From NCBI RefSeq assembly GCF_003268675.1, contig NZ_CP029378.1, positions 3,472,001 to 3,536,000 of the forward strand: a DNA stretch of 64,000 nt. The letters run 5' to 3'. This document shows positions 62,616-64,000 of the stretch, one piece after another. Each line of letters opens with the position of its first letter. The first letter of the stretch is position 1. The position numbers were made by a program, and so were the translations under genes. This DNA is from Streptomyces bacillaris. GTDB lineage: Bacteria; Actinomycetota; Actinomycetes; Streptomycetales; Streptomycetaceae. Under the pieces are notes generated by a model. The model did no database searches, had not been told where the DNA came from, and saw nothing but the letters and a program-made list of their open reading frames with translations.

Positions 62616-64000
62616 TCAGCCGAGGAGGCCGCCGATGGGGTTGCGGCCGCCGCCGGTGGAGCCGCCCGGCGGGGTGTCGCCGCCGCCTCCGGAGGTGGGC
62701 GGGGCCTCGGGCTCCGAGCCGCCGCCCGTGGAGCCGTCGCCGCCGGTGGAGCCGGAGGAGGTCGGGCCCGCGCTGGTGGCGGCCGGGGGCTGCTGGGGGG
62801 TGGTCTGCTGCGGGGGCTCCTGGCCGGTGCCCTGGGTCTGGCTGGGCTGGGCCTCGGCGCCCGCGGTCTGGCCGCCGCCGGAGTCGCGGGTGGCGCCGGG
62901 GGTGACCTGGCCGGTGGCGGGGGCCGTGCTGGCCGCGCCCGAGGGGGTGGGCTCGGGGCTGCGCTCCTGCTCCTGCGGGGTGCGGGAGGCCTGGCGCTCG
63001 CCGGTGGACTCCTGGGGGAGCGGCATGCCGGGGAGGCGGTTGGTGGGGTAGTCGTTGCGGCCGGGGACGGTGACGACCTCGGCCGAGCGTACGGCGCCGC
63101 CGAGGATGGAGCCGATGAGCAGGGTGAGGCCGATGACGACGGAGGCCACGACCGCACCGCGGCGCAGGACGCGGCGGCGCAGGTCCCAGATCAGAGAGCG
63201 CGGGCCGAGGGTGCGCCAGGCCTCCCCGGCGAGCCGCCCGTCCACCGAGTAGACCGGGGCGCCCGCGATGATCAGCGGGCTCCAGGCGGCCAGCAGGATG
63301 ATGTCGGGGGCGTCGTAGACGGGGACCGTACGCCAGCTGACCGTCACCAGCAGGGCGGCGGAGAGCAGGGCGCCGACCGAGGCGGCCACGCGCTGCCAGA
63401 GGCCGAGGACGGTGAGGACACCGACGACGACCTGGAGGAAGGCGACGGTGAGCCCGGCGCCGACAGGGTGGGCGAGGGCGAAGTCCCGCAGCGGTTCGGC
63501 CGCGGCCCAGGGGTTCAGGGCGGTCAGCCACTTGACCATGGAGCCGCGCTCGCCGCCGTCGAAGTAGACGGGGTCGCAGAGCTTGCCCATGCCCGCGTAG
63601 ATGGAGATGAAGCCGAGCAGCACCCGCATGGGGAGCAGGACGACCCCGAGGTTCATCCGGTGGCCGGGGTAGTACGCGTGCCGGACCGGGTCGTTGCCGT
63701 GGCGGCGGGCGCGGGACTCGGCGGTGTCCTCGTAGTCGACGTCACCGTCCGGGCCGGTGGTGGCCGGTGCCTCGTCGACGGAGTCGTACGCGCCGACGGC
63801 CTGGCGCATCGGCGGCAGGAGGGGGCCGGTCCGTCCGGGCTGGTGCGGTGCCGTGAGTACGGGGTTGGGCTGGGTCTCCTCCAGGAGCGGGATGACCTGG
63901 GTGGCGCCCGCCGCGTGGCCGTCGGCCGCACCGGCGGTGAGGGCGGGGTCGAGGTGGCCGGCGGTGGAGTTGCGCACGGCCTGGAGGAGGCCGGTGGCGC
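62616..64000 (-). CDS. DoxX-family membrane protein with long Gly/Ser/Pro tail, 5' end cut by window
   Basis: The open frame continues to the window edge (in-frame residues TGLLQAV precede GTG 63977 with no ribosome-binding site), so the start is probably outside. It has a cytoplasmic N-terminus of about 105 residues. A DoxX-type four-helix core follows (MNLGVVLLPMRVLLGFISIYAGMGKL, then LTVAFLQVVVGVLTVLGLW and DIILLAAWSPLIIAG). After one more helix (VVASVVIGLTLLIGSILGG) comes a 130-residue extracellular tail rich in Thr, Gln, Gly and Pro. DoxX-like proteins take part in redox or thiosulfate processes; the specific role is unknown. Confidence 0.82.
   Translation of the reverse strand, partial: ATGLLQAVRNSTAGHLDPALTAGAADGHAAGATQVIPLLEETQPNPVLTAPHQPGRTGPLLPPMRQAVGAYDSVDEAPATTGPDGDVDYEDTAESRARRHGNDPVRHAYYPGHRMNLGVVLLPMRVLLGFISIYAGMGKLCDPVYFDGGERGSMVKWLTALNPWAAAEPLRDFALAHPVGAGLTVAFLQVVVGVLTVLGLWQRVAASVGALLSAALLVTVSWRTVPVYDAPDIILLAAWSPLIIAGAPVYSVDGRLAGEAWRTLGPRSLIWDLRRRVLRRGAVVASVVIGLTLLIGSILGGAVRSAEVVTVPGRNDYPTNRLPGMPLPQESTGERQASRTPQEQERSPEPTPSGAASTAPATGQVTPGATRDSGGGQTAGAEAQPSQTQGTGQEPPQQTTPQQPPAATSAGPTSSGSTGGDGSTGGGSEPEAPPTSGGGGDTPPGGSTGGGRNPIGGLLG

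Overview
This is a high-GC actinobacterial chromosome segment, almost certainly Streptomyces. The signs are strong third-position GC bias, frequent GTG starts, rare TTA (bldA-type) codons, and a run of genes in the order I remember from Streptomyces core chromosomes (groEL2, cold-shock protein, sulfur carrier, threonine-synthase-like enzyme, otsA/otsB, nagK-nagA, cdgB, msiK). No insertion sequence, prophage, CRISPR array or rRNA operon was found. One tRNA gene (tRNA-Thr) is present.

Layout. 1-1.5 kb: 3' part of a helix-turn-helix regulator and a Uma2 nuclease. 1.5-6.4 kb: a compact minus-strand lasso peptide cluster (precursor A, cyclase C, recognition element B1, and a B2 protease fused to the ABC exporter) with two dyad elements upstream. 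7-12.4 kb: membrane protein, groEL2 behind a double CIRCE operator, a cold-shock gene, and a SAM-riboswitch-controlled pair (threonine-synthase homologue plus ThiS/MoaD-like sulfur carrier) that looks like a homocysteine-forming route. 12.4-16.4 kb: glucosyl-3-phosphoglycerate synthase and trehalose genes otsA and otsB. 16.5-21.5 kb: sugar-binding lipoprotein, then nagK-nagA behind DasR-like sites, and a PfkB kinase. 21.5-32.2 kb: CBM35 protein, diguanylate cyclase CdgB, flavin reductase, ArfB, TerD, a frameshifted M4 protease, an M1 peptidase lipoprotein, a beta-propeller lipoprotein and an ankyrin protein. 32.2-35 kb: hbpS with a divergent senS-senR-like two-component system whose kinase is frameshifted. 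35-46 kb: miscellaneous metabolic, membrane and regulatory genes, ending in a MarR/MFS divergent pair with two palindromic operators. 46-59.1 kb: a polymorphic-toxin island. It holds a giant LamG exoprotein, a 2.2-kDa-residue-scale (2181 aa) secreted Rhs protein with a C-terminal deaminase-like tip, its adjacent immunity gene, an orphan toxin-tip fragment with a lost zinc cysteine, and a second, paralogous immunity gene. 59.6-64 kb: tRNA-Thr, the multiple-sugar ATPase msiK, a secreted small protein, a nucleotidyltransferase and a DoxX-type membrane protein cut by the window end.

How the parts work together. The carbon-handling genes (solute-binding protein, nagK, nagA, PfkB, msiK) fit chitin/aminosugar and oligosaccharide use. 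The trehalose and glucosylglycerate genes fit compatible-solute metabolism. The lasso cluster and the Rhs island are the two competition systems. Two genes (M4 protease, senS-like kinase) are interrupted by small indels that could be real mutations, slippage events or assembly errors. The best candidates for new biology are the lasso peptide with its B2-exporter fusion, the SAM-riboswitch / threonine-synthase-like / sulfur-carrier unit, and the Rhs deaminase locus with its toxin-tip and immunity remnants.
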